Assembly: GCA_900642245.1 (NCBI GenBank)
Contig: CAAAJI010000017.1
Location: 269,976-333,975, forward strand
Direction of reading: 5' to 3'
Source: Fragilaria radians
Taxonomy: Eukaryota > Bacillariophyta > Fragilariophyceae > Fragilariales > Fragilariaceae
DNA length: 64,000 nt
Shown here: positions 31,813 through 42,739 of the stretch, in pieces
Position numbering within the stretch: the first letter of the stretch is position 1
Layout of the letters: every line of letters begins with the position of its first letter
Made by a program: the position numbers and the translations under genes
The notes under the pieces: model-generated
Database searches by the model: none
What the model was told of the DNA's origin: nothing
Seen by the model: the letters and a program-made list of their open reading frames with translations, nothing else

Positions 31813-32928
31813 TTAAGGCCTTTGTGCTTTGACTCTCTTGCTGCTTGAAATTGATGCCTTTTTGGCAGTGCCACTATTACCAAATCCAGAACCTTTGTAT
31901 CGACCCGAGACCGGAAATAATTTCATCGATTGCAGCTGGGTTTCAGCCTGTAAACGTTCTGCAGGGTCCTGAGATACAAGATCTGGAAGAGCTAGGCAAT
32001 CGTAAATAAATTGTAAGGCTTCCTTCTCTATAGGTGTCAATTCAGGATGCCAGACGCGAAGCATTAATATGTAGCGAGTTTGATCAGCTTCATTGATCGC
32101 CTCATGGATTATAGATGTATCGAATAACATCACTTCACCGTTAATCCACTGTCGTGTCTCATCTCCAATCGTTAGACGGCATTTGTTGAGGCCAGAATCA
32201 GGAATATCTAATCCTAAATGACATGTTACCACAAAGTTTGTGAAGTCAGAATGTGGAGCTATGCTAGACATTGGCTGCATAGAAGCAAAGAAAGCCTCTG
32301 TCACAGGAGCTCCTGAGTCTCGGATTGCCATCGATGCTCTAGGGAAAAGATTTGCATTTATTGGGTCCCAAATTCCACGATCCATCAGAACTAAAGTTTT
32401 CCAACCTGTCCCATAGCTTGATGCATCATCTGTTAAGGCAGAAGCCCAAACATTGTTACCCTCCTTTGTGAGTTTTGACATGTCGGACGTAACTGCCTTG
32501 AATTCTTCTTTTATTCCTTTATACTTTTTTGCCAACTTTTGACACCAGGGATAGTTCTTGATATCATAAAACTCTTGCGCTTTCAGTCCTGGGACAAACG
32601 AATGTGCCTCTTGATGACAAGATGATTCGGCAGGATCACCAGATCCCAAAAATTCGTGATGCACATAATCCTTGTCAAGTAATCTCCAAGACTCAATTAT
32701 ACGACGAATCGGAATATCGTGGTCTCCCTTTTTGTCACCGCCATACCTTTCTATCAAAGCCTGTTCCACCATTCCAGCGAATGTATGAGGAGCAAGCGGT
32801 TGCGTTTCCGGAATGATTGGTGCTAAGCGCAAGGAGAAAGGCAACTTTCGACTCGTATCGATTCTTCTGAATGAAGGAGCGAATCCTTCGATAACAATTA
32901 CAATGGAAGTTATGAACCAGGTCTTCAT
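31813..32928 (-). CDS. Aspartyl/asparaginyl beta-hydroxylase-family 2-oxoglutarate oxygenase, plastid-targeted
   Basis: 371 aa, single exon, ATG at 32928. The C-terminal half has the family core: APHSDFTNFVVTCHLGL, CRLTIGDETRQWINGEVMLF, DTSIIHEAIN and the Arg of TRYILMLRVWHPELT. The two metal His are in PHSD and IIHEA; the final Arg binds 2-oxoglutarate. The first motif is H-S-D, whereas human ASPH has H-T-G, so a classical HxD...H facial triad may be present. The N-terminus (MKTWFITSIVIVIEGFAPSF) is a signal peptide followed by a FAPSF junction, an almost ideal ASAFAP-type plastid presequence. Substrate unknown; ordinary ASPH acts on EGF domains in the ER, which would not apply in a plastid. 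Confidence 0.85.
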   Translation of the reverse strand: MKTWFITSIVIVIEGFAPSFRRIDTSRKLPFSLRLAPIIPETQPLAPHTFAGMVEQALIERYGGDKKGDHDIPIRRIIESWRLLDKDYVHHEFLGSGDPAESSCHQEAHSFVPGLKAQEFYDIKNYPWCQKLAKKYKGIKEEFKAVTSDMSKLTKEGNNVWASALTDDASSYGTGWKTLVLMDRGIWDPINANLFPRASMAIRDSGAPVTEAFFASMQPMSSIAPHSDFTNFVVTCHLGLDIPDSGLNKCRLTIGDETRQWINGEVMLFDTSIIHEAINEADQTRYILMLRVWHPELTPIEKEALQFIYDCLALPDLVSQDPAERLQAETQLQSMKLFPVSGRYKGSGFGNSGTAKKASISSSKRVKAQRP

Positions 32929-34021
32929 GGCATAGAAAATACGTGATTTGTGTCCGGTCCATTCATCACCGTTCTAAAAAAATTTCACGTTTTATTGACA
33001 CGGAAATGAGAATTGAGTTGGATTTGCAAATAAGGGTTTTGCAGAAACCTGGAATCATAATGACACATTCTCAAAAGGAGGTTTCTAGTGAGGAAAAGGG
33101 AATAATGATACAATCCTTGTGTCAAAGTTACTGATAAAGAAAGCCTTATCCAGCTTAAGGACCTAAACTTTAACAAATTATACGAGTCAATCTTAGCCAG
33201 AATTTTTCCATATCATCTTATTCAAGTACGTAAGGTTCTGGAAAACTTGTGGTCATTGCAAAACTAAATTTCAGCCAACTTGAAAATTGAGATCATAACT
33301 GAATGCTGTCATTGAGAAAGGGCTCGCTTTAGGAAGTTCCAAAGTTTAAACCAATTATTTTAGATTTTTATACCGAATTGGTAACACCAAAGGCAACGCA
33401 TTATAAGTTGTCACAAGGCCCACAAGGCAAAGTAGCAACCCATTACTCTGTATGATGGAAAATTAAAAAATGTGAAGTAAGAAATTACTGCGTGTCAAGG
33501 AAAAGCCAAGCACCATTCAGGTGTATGCGTTGGACACTCAGTGAGAGCTTTCTTGACTATATAACCCTACTGCTCATACACATCAGACAAACTGATGTGA
33601 CAAATGATGCCGCTTGGACAACTTAAAACTGAGTGGCGACACAGGGGATAAAAGATGAGTTGACTTGTCAAATGACTCATATGCCTCTGGGTTAAATTCC
33701 AAGCAACGAATTTGGCTCATCAGCACATGAAATGTCAAGCTGCATTACTTGAGTCAATGGTATTATCGAAACTAAGGCCTCCTTAATGGAGAAAATGAAA
33801 ATTTGATAATGTAAATCAATTAAGGATAATAGTGAATTCGGAATTGGTATTTACATAGTCGATATAGTATGACCAAGTCGTATGTGAAGGATCCGTTGCA
33901 CTAGTAGTATTTGGGATCACTCGTGATTTTCAAACCTTCGCTTACAAGAACAACGGCGACATTGTTCTTTTGGTAGCTGCCTTGGAATTCCTTCAACTAC
34001 ACAAACGGTGATTAAATCATC
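32929..34021. other. Intergenic between divergent genes, 1.1 kb
   Basis: Separates the divergent hydroxylase and EXS genes, so two promoters are expected. AT-rich; no ORF or repeat recognised. Confidence 0.5.
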
Positions 34022-36094
34022 ATGGACATTTCAATATTTCTTTCTGTAGGTTCATTTGCGGTATCCGAGCGCGTTTTGAAGCCAAAAGCTTCCGTCCTTG
34101 TGATTTTGGGTTGTGTCCTGGTGTACGACTTGAGTACTAAAACTCACGACGTGTCTGCGTTACGAGTATATCGTGGGCCTGCCTTATTGGCCTTCACTCT
34201 CATGATGGCGGCTTGGTCATTGAGAACGTGGAGAAGAAATGGAGTCGCTTGTGACGAACTACTATTTTTGCCAGGGACATCTCATGATCTCGACGCTGCA
34301 AATCATCCTGTTTCAACTGCCGCGTCCAACAATCTTTCATCCTGCAATAGCAACGAGGGAGATGCAGCTGCTGGTCCATCCAGGAGTAATGATATGATGC
34401 CAACAGCTCTGCGATTAGATTCCATGCCTTCCCTCGATTTGGAATTAACTAGTGTGGCTGAGGAGCGTACTTCAAGAGTACGCTTGACAAGTGTCGACGA
34501 CGATGAAGGAGAGGGAGAAACCGATGAAAGGGAAGGAATTTTCCAGCGATCACAAATATTTAGTGATGATGAAAATATGGATAGAGCGGTATCAGAGACT
34601 GTGGAAGAGCCACAATCCAGAATTGAACGCTTTCAAGAGAACCACCCCAACATTGTTCGCATTGGATCTCTTCTTTTCTTCCGAACATCATCAACAACTA
34701 CTCAAAATGCAACGTATGCTCCATCTGGTCCATCTGTGTTCGGAGCCGCTCTTGATCTCTCTATGCCAATCCTATTCAATTTTCATTTGTTCATCCTTGC
34801 CTACAACCGAATTAATTCCGATTCAAATGCTGAATTTACAGCAAAGATATTGCCTCTAGCTTTTCTATCTGTGCTATTAGTTCGAACCCAAATTCCACCT
34901 GGGAGAAGGCGTCGTTTCTGGTCAACCATGAGATACATTGCACTGGCGCCATTTCATAGAGTTCGATTTCGTGATGCCTTCCTGGGAGATGTACTCACAT
35001 CTCTTGTCCGACCCATACAAGATATGCTATTTGCGCTTTCATACTATTTGACAGTGGTATACGGTACAGTTGTGGGATCCTATGGATTAGCACAAGCAGG
35101 TGAAATTCTAGAGCAAAGTTGGGTGTTACATAATGTTGTTCTGCCGTCTTGTGCTATCATTCCTTTGTGGTGGAGATTTTTGCAAACTCTTCGAGAGGCC
35201 TATGATAAGAAAAAGCGTTGGCCATTTTATGGTAACTCTGTAAAGTATCTGTCAGCAGGTGCAATAATTTTGTATGGTATGACACACCCAGAAGGTCGAC
35301 GGTCTTGGTTGTGGTTGATTTCGTTTTTCATTGCTATTGTATACCAAATTTGGTGGGACACTATGATGGATTGGGAGCTTTTTGTCATCATTCCACGTCC
35401 CGAAACTGATCAATCTTCAGATTCATGTGACAGTTGCGGATGTGCTAGGATATCTAGTCTTAGTCCGTCGTCCGAAGTTCTATTGACAATTCACATGTAT
35501 CTCATACAACCTCTCTCTGAGAGAGCTCGTAGATTCATTGCTTCCATACCACGGCTTGAACAAATCCAGCTACGTCACCGACGCCTGTACAAAGCTGATA
35601 CCTTTTATTACCGTTGTTTCTTTGTCAACATCTTTCTCAGGTTCCTCTGGATGCTGTGCTTCATCCCAGCATACAGGTTGACTTCAGTTTCAGGAGAAAC
35701 TGAGAAAGTCAATACATTTTCATCCGACGTGAATAGCTATATTGGAGTCATAATGCCCGTTGCAGAGATCCTCCGGCGGACGCAATGGGGATTTTTAAAA
35801 GTAGAGATGGAAACTATCCGAATGATGGAGGACACAGAACATCGCTATCGAGAAGTTGAAGCCGCTGATGAGGAAGATAAAGCCATTGATGATCAATCAA
35901 AGCACAATTATCGTTCAAACTCACTACCTTTTTGGCTTGATGCACCTCAACAACATCAGGCAACGTCAGGAAAAAGTCGCGGATTCAAATTCACATTTCA
36001 GTGGGACGACGCGTTACGGGGTAAGATGTTCGTAGCGGAACTGTCACTATGGATTGTTGCTTTTGTGGGAATTGGCTATTGGGCGACTTATTAG
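34022..36094 (+). CDS. EXS-domain membrane protein (XPR1/ERD1 family) without an SPX domain
   Basis: 690 aa, single exon, ATG at 34022. Two N-terminal helices are followed by an acidic, low-complexity loop (residues about 85-210). The EXS core then spans about 240-620: DAFLGDVLTSLVRPIQDMLF, WRFLQTLREAYDKKKRWPFYGNSVKY, WWDTMMDWELF, LRFLWMLCFIPAY and EILRRTQWGFLKVEMETIRM. EXS proteins include the phosphate exporter XPR1/PHO1 and yeast ERD1, which recycles Golgi phosphate. The SPX inositol-pyrophosphate sensor that precedes EXS in XPR1/PHO1 is absent, so an ERD1-like Golgi role or unsensed phosphate export is more likely. A last helix lies at the very C-terminus. Confidence 0.85.
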   Translation: MDISIFLSVGSFAVSERVLKPKASVLVILGCVLVYDLSTKTHDVSALRVYRGPALLAFTLMMAAWSLRTWRRNGVACDELLFLPGTSHDLDAANHPVSTAASNNLSSCNSNEGDAAAGPSRSNDMMPTALRLDSMPSLDLELTSVAEERTSRVRLTSVDDDEGEGETDEREGIFQRSQIFSDDENMDRAVSETVEEPQSRIERFQENHPNIVRIGSLLFFRTSSTTTQNATYAPSGPSVFGAALDLSMPILFNFHLFILAYNRINSDSNAEFTAKILPLAFLSVLLVRTQIPPGRRRRFWSTMRYIALAPFHRVRFRDAFLGDVLTSLVRPIQDMLFALSYYLTVVYGTVVGSYGLAQAGEILEQSWVLHNVVLPSCAIIPLWWRFLQTLREAYDKKKRWPFYGNSVKYLSAGAIILYGMTHPEGRRSWLWLISFFIAIVYQIWWDTMMDWELFVIIPRPETDQSSDSCDSCGCARISSLSPSSEVLLTIHMYLIQPLSERARRFIASIPRLEQIQLRHRRLYKADTFYYRCFFVNIFLRFLWMLCFIPAYRLTSVSGETEKVNTFSSDVNSYIGVIMPVAEILRRTQWGFLKVEMETIRMMEDTEHRYREVEAADEEDKAIDDQSKHNYRSNSLPFWLDAPQQHQATSGKSRGFKFTFQWDDALRGKMFVAELSLWIVAFVGIGYWATY

Positions 36095-36183
36095 ATTAAA
36101 TTCATGTGATTTTACTTTAGTTCTGAAGTATACAGTATGTGTCACCTTGACCACATACTTGAAAAATCCAGATGAAAAGAGGC

Positions 36184-38550
36184 TTACTTGCTCTTTAAAA
36201 TGTAGAGAAGTGCATCTTCAAAGGATGCTTTATCTAGCTTCACAAGCTTTGAATCATTCTCACCTCTATATTTGTCTGCAATAGACTTCAACTGGATGGA
36301 AGTCAGATGAATCTGGAATTCTTGTATCATGCCATCACGAAAATCTTCCATAGATAGGTCAGACGTCTTATGTCGGTTAAACCGATTGTAGATGCTATCG
36401 ACGTCCCAATTTCCAATACTAAGATGTCTGCCCAACTTAGCGCGTTTGAAGGCTTTTCCAGCAAATCTTCTGACACTTTTGTAATACTTTTTACTCATCA
36501 CTTCTAGTGCCAAGGTAAGCTTCTCCTCCAAATCTTTTCGAATGTCGAAGCCGTCGTAGTTGACAACCACAGCAATGGGCCCCTTTTTCTCCACCAATGG
36601 TTCCAGAATTAGTGATAAGCTTCTGGTTAACCAACTGATATCATCCTCGCCATCAATTGTGATTCCAAATAAATCAATAAATATAGTGTGGTCATCTTCA
36701 TGGTATGTAGTATTGTCGCCAAGGCTACCAAACAGGTGGGATCTTGCATTCATCTTATCCGCCTTGAAGATCTTGGGATCCATGATCTTTAAATCTTGAC
36801 TAACTACAGGAAGGAATTCCATTTGATCCAAGATATCCTTTTGAAGATCGATTCCTGGGGCGATTTCAACAAGCTCAAGCACGTCATGGTGAGCTGAGCG
36901 TCGTAACACTGCTCTTTCAGTTATGTAGAAGACACTTTGACCTCTGCGCACAGCCTCTTCACCACTAAAGGTTTTCTCAAAGACATTTGAAACAAATTTT
37001 TTGACCTTACCCTCTTTGGTAATCTTCAAAGTCCCGTCACCCGTGATTCCTAGCTCTAGTCCCTTTGCAGTAAAAGGAGTCATGAAATAAATATTTTTCG
37101 TCGATTGCGAAATGTCAATGAATCCTCCTGGTCCAGTCAAACGATTCTTGCTCATTCGAGATACATTGACATCACCATTTATGGAAACTTCTGCCGCACC
37201 CAAAAAGCAGATGTCTAGCCCACCGCCATCATAGAAATCGAACATTTGATTCATTTCAATTAAAGCATCTGCATTAAATGATGGACCAAAGCTGTGTCCA
37301 GATGCAGGTATTCCTCCAAAACTACCAGGCTCAGTTGAAAGCGTAACGTATGATAGCATCCCTTCTTCTGCAGCAATTGATGCCACGCCCTCTGGCAGTC
37401 CAATGCCAAGGTTCACCACTGTATTTGGCCTGAGACCAAAGAACGCACGGCGTGCAATTATTTTTCGAATATCTAGTTCCATTTTGGGAAGTTGATCTTG
37501 TGGAGTTCTAAATTCTCCCGTCAAGATTGGATTACTTCTTTCCACAAAGCTCATGGGATGCTGCTCATCATGATCTTTTTCGTCAACCACGACTATACAA
37601 TCGACCAAAGGACCTGGCACTGCTATCGATCTCGACGGTAGAGACCCTTTGGCAGCGATTCGCTTGACTTGGGCTATCACGATACCTCCTGAATTTCTCG
37701 CTGCTGCAGCAGTGATCATCTGATCACAGAGAAGCGATTCATGCTCGATAGAAATGTTTCCTTGGATATCGGCCGTGGTTCCACGAATGATTGCTACATT
37801 CACAGGAAGAGCTTTGTACATGAGAAAATTCCGACCTCCTAGATTCATCTTCGTCACCAGTTCCTTGTGAAATGGACTATTTTTTGCCGATTCATTGGCT
37901 GCGCCACCAGAAATGTCGGGATCGACATAGGTCCCAAGGCCAACTGTTGTAATATGTCCTGGAGAGTGTGTCGATTGTGCACGAAGCATTCTGGATACTG
38001 ATCCCAACGGAAGAGTCCAAGCCTCGGTCTTTTCTTCTAGTGCTAGTCTTGCAACCATTGGAGTCTGCCCATAGTGTGAGCCAATAGTACGTTTTAACAT
38101 AGGTGGTCTGTTGCTTCCTTCAGAAGGTAACTGCGCAAGATGATTGAGGCCACGTTTATCATAATCACCAGGCCCCCCTCCGAATAAGAGAGTAAGGTTA
38201 CTTGGAGAATTCGTTTGTTTGTATCTTTCACCAAGCGCGACCAGAACGGCTTCTGGAGCTCCTTGAGTAACAAACCCTGAAACGCAGACCGTATCGCCAT
38301 CATTTACCAAGGAGACTGCATCAGCAGCACTTATCACTTTCTGACGAATCCTCTGTGGAATTTCTAACTTTCTATTTTTATCTATGTTTTCGTCACTAAC
38401 ACTTTGATCAGTGAATATTGATCTATAACCTTCAAAAACTGTCGATGTTCGATTAAATCGATTGTGCGGCTTAGCCGCATATACCCTTGCAAGCTTGAGG
38501 GCTCTCCACATTTGAGCACCATAAATGACTCTTTTTGGTAGTATTAGCAT
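36184..38550 (-). CDS. Mitochondrial acetate/3-ketoacid CoA-transferase (YdiF type) with EF-hand-like tail
   Basis: 788 aa, single exon, ATG at 38550. A basic N-terminus (MLILPKRVIYGAQMWRALKLARVYAA) suggests a mitochondrial presequence. Both CoA-transferase halves are in one chain: GDTVCVSGFVTQGAPEAV and LLFGGGPGDYD in the first, VVNLGIGLPEGVASIAAEEG in the second. The catalytic Glu is in LSTEPGSFGG (E407). A C-terminal domain seen in bacterial YdiF-type enzymes follows (AVVVNYDGFDIRKDL...YYKSVRRFAGKAFKRAKLG). The last 78 residues (36184-36420) are additional: two helix-loop-helix units, RFNRHKTSDLSMEDF and KYRGENDSKLVKLDKASF, resembling degenerate EF-hands. The enzyme would move CoA between acetate/ketoacids and acyl-CoA. 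Confidence 0.88.
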   Translation of the reverse strand: MLILPKRVIYGAQMWRALKLARVYAAKPHNRFNRTSTVFEGYRSIFTDQSVSDENIDKNRKLEIPQRIRQKVISAADAVSLVNDGDTVCVSGFVTQGAPEAVLVALGERYKQTNSPSNLTLLFGGGPGDYDKRGLNHLAQLPSEGSNRPPMLKRTIGSHYGQTPMVARLALEEKTEAWTLPLGSVSRMLRAQSTHSPGHITTVGLGTYVDPDISGGAANESAKNSPFHKELVTKMNLGGRNFLMYKALPVNVAIIRGTTADIQGNISIEHESLLCDQMITAAAARNSGGIVIAQVKRIAAKGSLPSRSIAVPGPLVDCIVVVDEKDHDEQHPMSFVERSNPILTGEFRTPQDQLPKMELDIRKIIARRAFFGLRPNTVVNLGIGLPEGVASIAAEEGMLSYVTLSTEPGSFGGIPASGHSFGPSFNADALIEMNQMFDFYDGGGLDICFLGAAEVSINGDVNVSRMSKNRLTGPGGFIDISQSTKNIYFMTPFTAKGLELGITGDGTLKITKEGKVKKFVSNVFEKTFSGEEAVRRGQSVFYITERAVLRRSAHHDVLELVEIAPGIDLQKDILDQMEFLPVVSQDLKIMDPKIFKADKMNARSHLFGSLGDNTTYHEDDHTIFIDLFGITIDGEDDISWLTRSLSLILEPLVEKKGPIAVVVNYDGFDIRKDLEEKLTLALEVMSKKYYKSVRRFAGKAFKRAKLGRHLSIGNWDVDSIYNRFNRHKTSDLSMEDFRDGMIQEFQIHLTSIQLKSIADKYRGENDSKLVKLDKASFEDALLYILKSK

Positions 38551-41500
38551 TATTTGGAGAATTATACCTCTGACTGTTATCTATCCCTTATAATATGTTT
38601 TATGTTCAAGGTTTTTGTGAGATTGGCTTGTTTGTATATGGTACGGATGATTTCAGGATTCGCATTTTAGGACCCTCATCGGTTCGCATCGAAAGCGGAC
38701 AAATTTTTGCTGTCTGGCATTTCGGATACGAATCTTCAAGATTGACCGAAGGAACAAGTAGGGAATAATGACCTTTACAAACTTAGGGAATTTACGATAA
38801 TCGTACTAGGCCCTATCCCTAAATTTATAATTTCGGCTCCGTAAAAATCTCATTAAACACTTAGAAGGGGGGAAAATACTGTAAAAGTTAAGCAAATGTT
38901 TGTAACTTATTCCCTGCAAGAAATATTATGTGATATGTGTGCCTAGTTATCCAGATTACATGTTGGAGAAAATATTCCAATTGCCTTTTACCCTCACTTT
39001 CTTGGTCAAATGATTGAGAATGTCATTTACAACTTAGTTTCATTGCTCAATGACTGGTGTCAATACAGGGATTATGTTTGCTGTTGGTTTGGCTTTTACG
39101 ATTTTGATGCTGAACATCTGCTTTAATTTATCTTTGGAATTGCTCTCATTGTCAAAGGGAATAAATTGAGATAAAGAACATTGCTACCACCATATATTAT
39201 GAATTTAATTTTTATTGTATGTGGCAGACTTGCTTGTGGTTTTGGCTCTTTCAAGAAGTTTTTAGCTAGAAAGAGGTTAATGGAGATTGATTATGGATAG
39301 AGAAAGGAGCCACCAGAAATACATATACAACCACCCAGGGGTCAGATTATGCTATCTCTGGAGATACAGTGACAAATGTTTTAAGCTCTTTTTGATCCAT
39401 TTTCAAACCTTCCAAAAAAATGTAGAAAACCACTAGAACCTGCAGTGCCTGAAGTAGGGTTCCGAGTTGAACTTGAAGAAAAACATGAGCCTTGCATGGA
39501 GAAAACCAATGAAAACTGCGGGAAATGAAACTCACGCGCAGACAGGGATATCTCTGGGTCTGGACGAGATTACCAAGTTTTAAAAATACAGCTTGGATGG
39601 CACCTTTGGTGAGGTAACGTATAGTGGTCTAACTCAAGAAGATGTTAAGACAGGACAGAGTGAAGTCTAGTTCATGTGAATGTCCAGCCAAGATCCCTGT
39701 GGATTCCAATGCTAGCTACCTTACGTGTTTTAGTTCTGACATCAGCTCTTCTGAAATTGTTGAGTTTATCCGATGTTACCCTTGAATCGATTGAGCTATA
39801 AATATTGCTGCCCCTTGCGCTCTATCCAGCATTTATTGTCTGCCTTACAGCCATATCATTCAAAGATAAACTAACACTTGAAGAATTAGGCTGATATGAC
39901 GTTTAAGATGTTGCACATGTCTTAGGTTCCAAAAGTTGCATCATTATTCCAATGGGAAGGTCTTTTGATTTCACAAGGAAAAAAAGGTTTACTCCTCTAC
40001 CACGGTACTACTCCTATAGTACTGAACCGTCAAAACTACTATCCGAATAGTATTCTATTTATTCCTCTAAAACTAAGGCTTTGTTGCCAATCCCAAATTC
40101 CATTATGCTCTCTTGATTGGTTCCTATGAAAATTCAAAATAGCCCTATATCATTTATTGAACTAATATTCCAATCCTTAGAAATAATGTCACAAGAGGTC
40201 TGAAATGTAGTATTTTTTAAGGCACATGCTTTTTAAACTGATATGATTAAGCGTCCTAAAGCATGCAAAGTCATGCAGATATTCAACAATCAATTGCCAA
40301 TTGTAATTCCCCCAATCCTATAGAAAGAGCGTCAAAGAAAGAAAAGGTAACAAACACCCCAGCCTTTCGTACTTTACAAACCTCCACGATCAAATATGTA
40401 TAAGCTTTGCACCTGAGCTATGAATGCTTGTTGTGGTGCCACATAAGCATTTGATAATAATTGCAAGGATTTATCGGGTCTTTGTACGACCCTAACATGC
40501 AACATTCCACGCTTAACCAAATTAGCATTTAGTCATGATATTCTATTGTACATACAGTTAAATCCTATTTATATGAAACCTTAAAGTGTCTTTGAGATAA
40601 GAATACGCATGACTCTAATTTGTTTTTTATTGCTTTGTAACACTTCTCTGTATTACTCTTTTTTGCAATCTTGAGGGCGTGCGAAACTTCATACTTTACA
40701 ATTGTTTTTTAAACGAAGTAATTAAATTGTCAACCATAAATAGTCAATGTGTACACGTTCAATTGCAATTTTCACTTCTTTTAGTGCAAAAAGGTTTGAA
40801 CCTGTACTTCAATACTCAGGATCAATTGATGGAAATGAATCACATTATCACGTGAACGTCATACGTCGAGAAAATACGACCAGAGTCGCAAAACAGATGA
40901 AAATAGAATAGTACCACAGTTCTTTATTCAAACCTTCCATTAATGCTTAACTTTAGTCGAACACATGAATACACCAGGTGTAAGAATTCTTACCCTACAG
41001 CTTATTTCTTCAAGCCTCTACAATCACCCAATTCATGCAAATAAATACTGAAGCTACTTCTGCAAACTGCCATTTGCCCATTCATTATCGTACTATTGCA
41101 TTTGAATATTGAAAATGAATAAAACAAAAGTTAATAACGTTAAGGTCAATCAAGGCTGGCTATGCAGTCAATCTAGGGACTAAACGAATATCGAATACAG
41201 TCCTGCAAAATGCTATAAAGAGTAACCATTCTTTACAATTAGATATTAAATCATTTAGATTACTTTTTCCACACGATAATTCTTTTCGTCTATCTAATTT
41301 TCATGTCATTCCTTTGTTTCCCACGACACGTGGAGGGTACGTTAATTGGTATGATTAATTAGGCTTCGAAAGCTAGGCTTGGAAACACACAATGCGTGTC
41401 TGTAAATCTAAATCATGTATATTGACTTAAATCAATTGTAGCGATATACAATAAACTGACTGTGAACTTAACGTTCTATCAACATTGCGTAGGTATCGTA

Positions 41501-41989
41501 AACAGTAAATTCAATTTAACCCAAATTAATCATAGAATCCAGCCATATTCTAAACGATTCCTACTTAGTAGGTGCGTGTCCTGAGGGTAGACCTGCTGAA
41601 TACTCTTTCATGCATCTTCTATGCTATGAATATGAAATAATAGTTGCATTTTACTCATTTCCGCTGTCCGTCAGTCGCTCCTTCAGAGCTCTGGTAACCA
41701 GTCCTTATAATTTTATCCCTACGATACATGGGCACACACGACTACTCGTACATACTGGAAAATAGAAGTCATTGCTTAGTAGAATTCCTATTGAGATTTC
41801 ACGGCTTTCGATCAGAATATGAGATACGACAAGTTGAAGCGTGTTCGTTACACAGTGAATAATCGAGTTCGTTACAAATACTAAAGAGCTCGCTCGCAAG
41901 GGTAAAGGCTCAGAACTGCCTATAGATTATTAAACTTCCCAGTGTTTCGCACCACGCTAAAACAGCGAAATATATTTCCTGCTCGTTAC
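38551..41989. other. Intergenic, 3.4 kb, AT-rich
   Basis: No gene recognised. Only short ORFs without family features (39347-39535, 41705-41899). Around 39200-39990 the + strand has fragments that could be an old retroelement (for example YVADLLVVLA), but too weak to call. Confidence 0.4.
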
Positions 41990-42127
41990 ATGGCAACGGC
42001 AGGTCACGGTGTTACTGTCGTGAGCAAATTGATTCAAAAGCCCTGTGTAAAACTGGCAAATCGACGTGACGGGAATTCGTCTTTGCTTTTTCTCATCACT
42101 GGAGCAAGTATCGATCCTCCTGACTGA
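41990..42127 (+). promoter_or_regulatory. Upstream ORF in the leader of the PRL phosphatase gene
   Basis: A 45-codon ORF starting ATGGCAACGGCAGG and ending 39 nt before the PRL start codon, in another frame. Vertebrate PRL-1/PRL-2 mRNAs are known to carry a uORF that controls their translation in response to magnesium. Whether this leader is transcribed and used here is inference. Confidence 0.35.
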
Positions 42128-42166
42128 TAAATCTATCGATTTTGATTTCATCGACTTGCGACTCGA

Positions 42167-42739
42167 ATGACTGTTAATCTTCAGAGAGTATCCGATAACG
42201 CAAACGCTGTTCCTGCAGTAATGATTGGTTCCAGGCCTACCCTGATCAGCGTTCCGCCCATGCGTTTCCTGATTATGGACGCACCACGACAATCTAATCT
42301 TCATATTTACATTAAGGAGATGAAGAAAAACTCAGTATCTCACGTGGTCCGAGTATGTGAACCAACATATTCGAAGGCGGAATTAGACAACGCGGGAATG
42401 AATCTACACGAAATGCAGTATCCGGATGGTCATGCTCCTTCGCAAGAGATTATTGATAAATGGCTCGGGCTTGTAGAAGACACATTCTTCAAGGAAAGTT
42501 CTGCTTCCAGTCCTTGTATCGCTGTTCATTGCGTGGCTGGGTTGGGTAGAGCCCCAGTCATGGTAGCGATAGCTTTGATTGAATTTGCAAGCTATGATCC
42601 TGTTGAAGCCGTCACCATGATTCGCAGCCATCGTCGAGGCGCCATTAACGAGAAGCAGTTGCTCTATCTTGAGGGTTACAAGCGTCATTGGAAAAAAGCT
42701 CCCGGAGCTGGGCAAGATACTTGCTGCATTATTCTTTAA
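42167..42739 (+). CDS. PTP4A: PRL-type (PTP4A) prenylated protein tyrosine phosphatase
   Basis: 190 aa, single exon, ATG at 42167. The match to PRL phosphatases is close: RFLIMDAP, HVVRVCEPTYSKAELDNAG, the general-acid loop YPDGHAPS, and the P-loop HCVAGLGRAPV with the PRL-specific Ala after the active-site Arg. RRGAINEKQLLYLEGYK follows. A basic stretch precedes the C-terminal CAAX box CIIL (Leu suggests geranylgeranylation). PRLs bind CNNM magnesium transporters and raise intracellular Mg2+ in animals; the same partner here is inference. Slightly longer at the N-terminus than the 173-aa human form. Confidence 0.93.
   Translation: MTVNLQRVSDNANAVPAVMIGSRPTLISVPPMRFLIMDAPRQSNLHIYIKEMKKNSVSHVVRVCEPTYSKAELDNAGMNLHEMQYPDGHAPSQEIIDKWLGLVEDTFFKESSASSPCIAVHCVAGLGRAPVMVAIALIEFASYDPVEAVTMIRSHRRGAINEKQLLYLEGYKRHWKKAPGAGQDTCCIIL

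Noticed and set aside
39000..39990. Possible retroelement fragment (YVADLLVVLA and neighbours)
   Set aside because: Only one weak motif and no ordered flanking blocks.
27688..40450. 12-mer GCCACATAAGCA at about 27688, 30298 and 40438
   Set aside because: One copy lies in a coding exon and the flanks do not match; likely coincidence.
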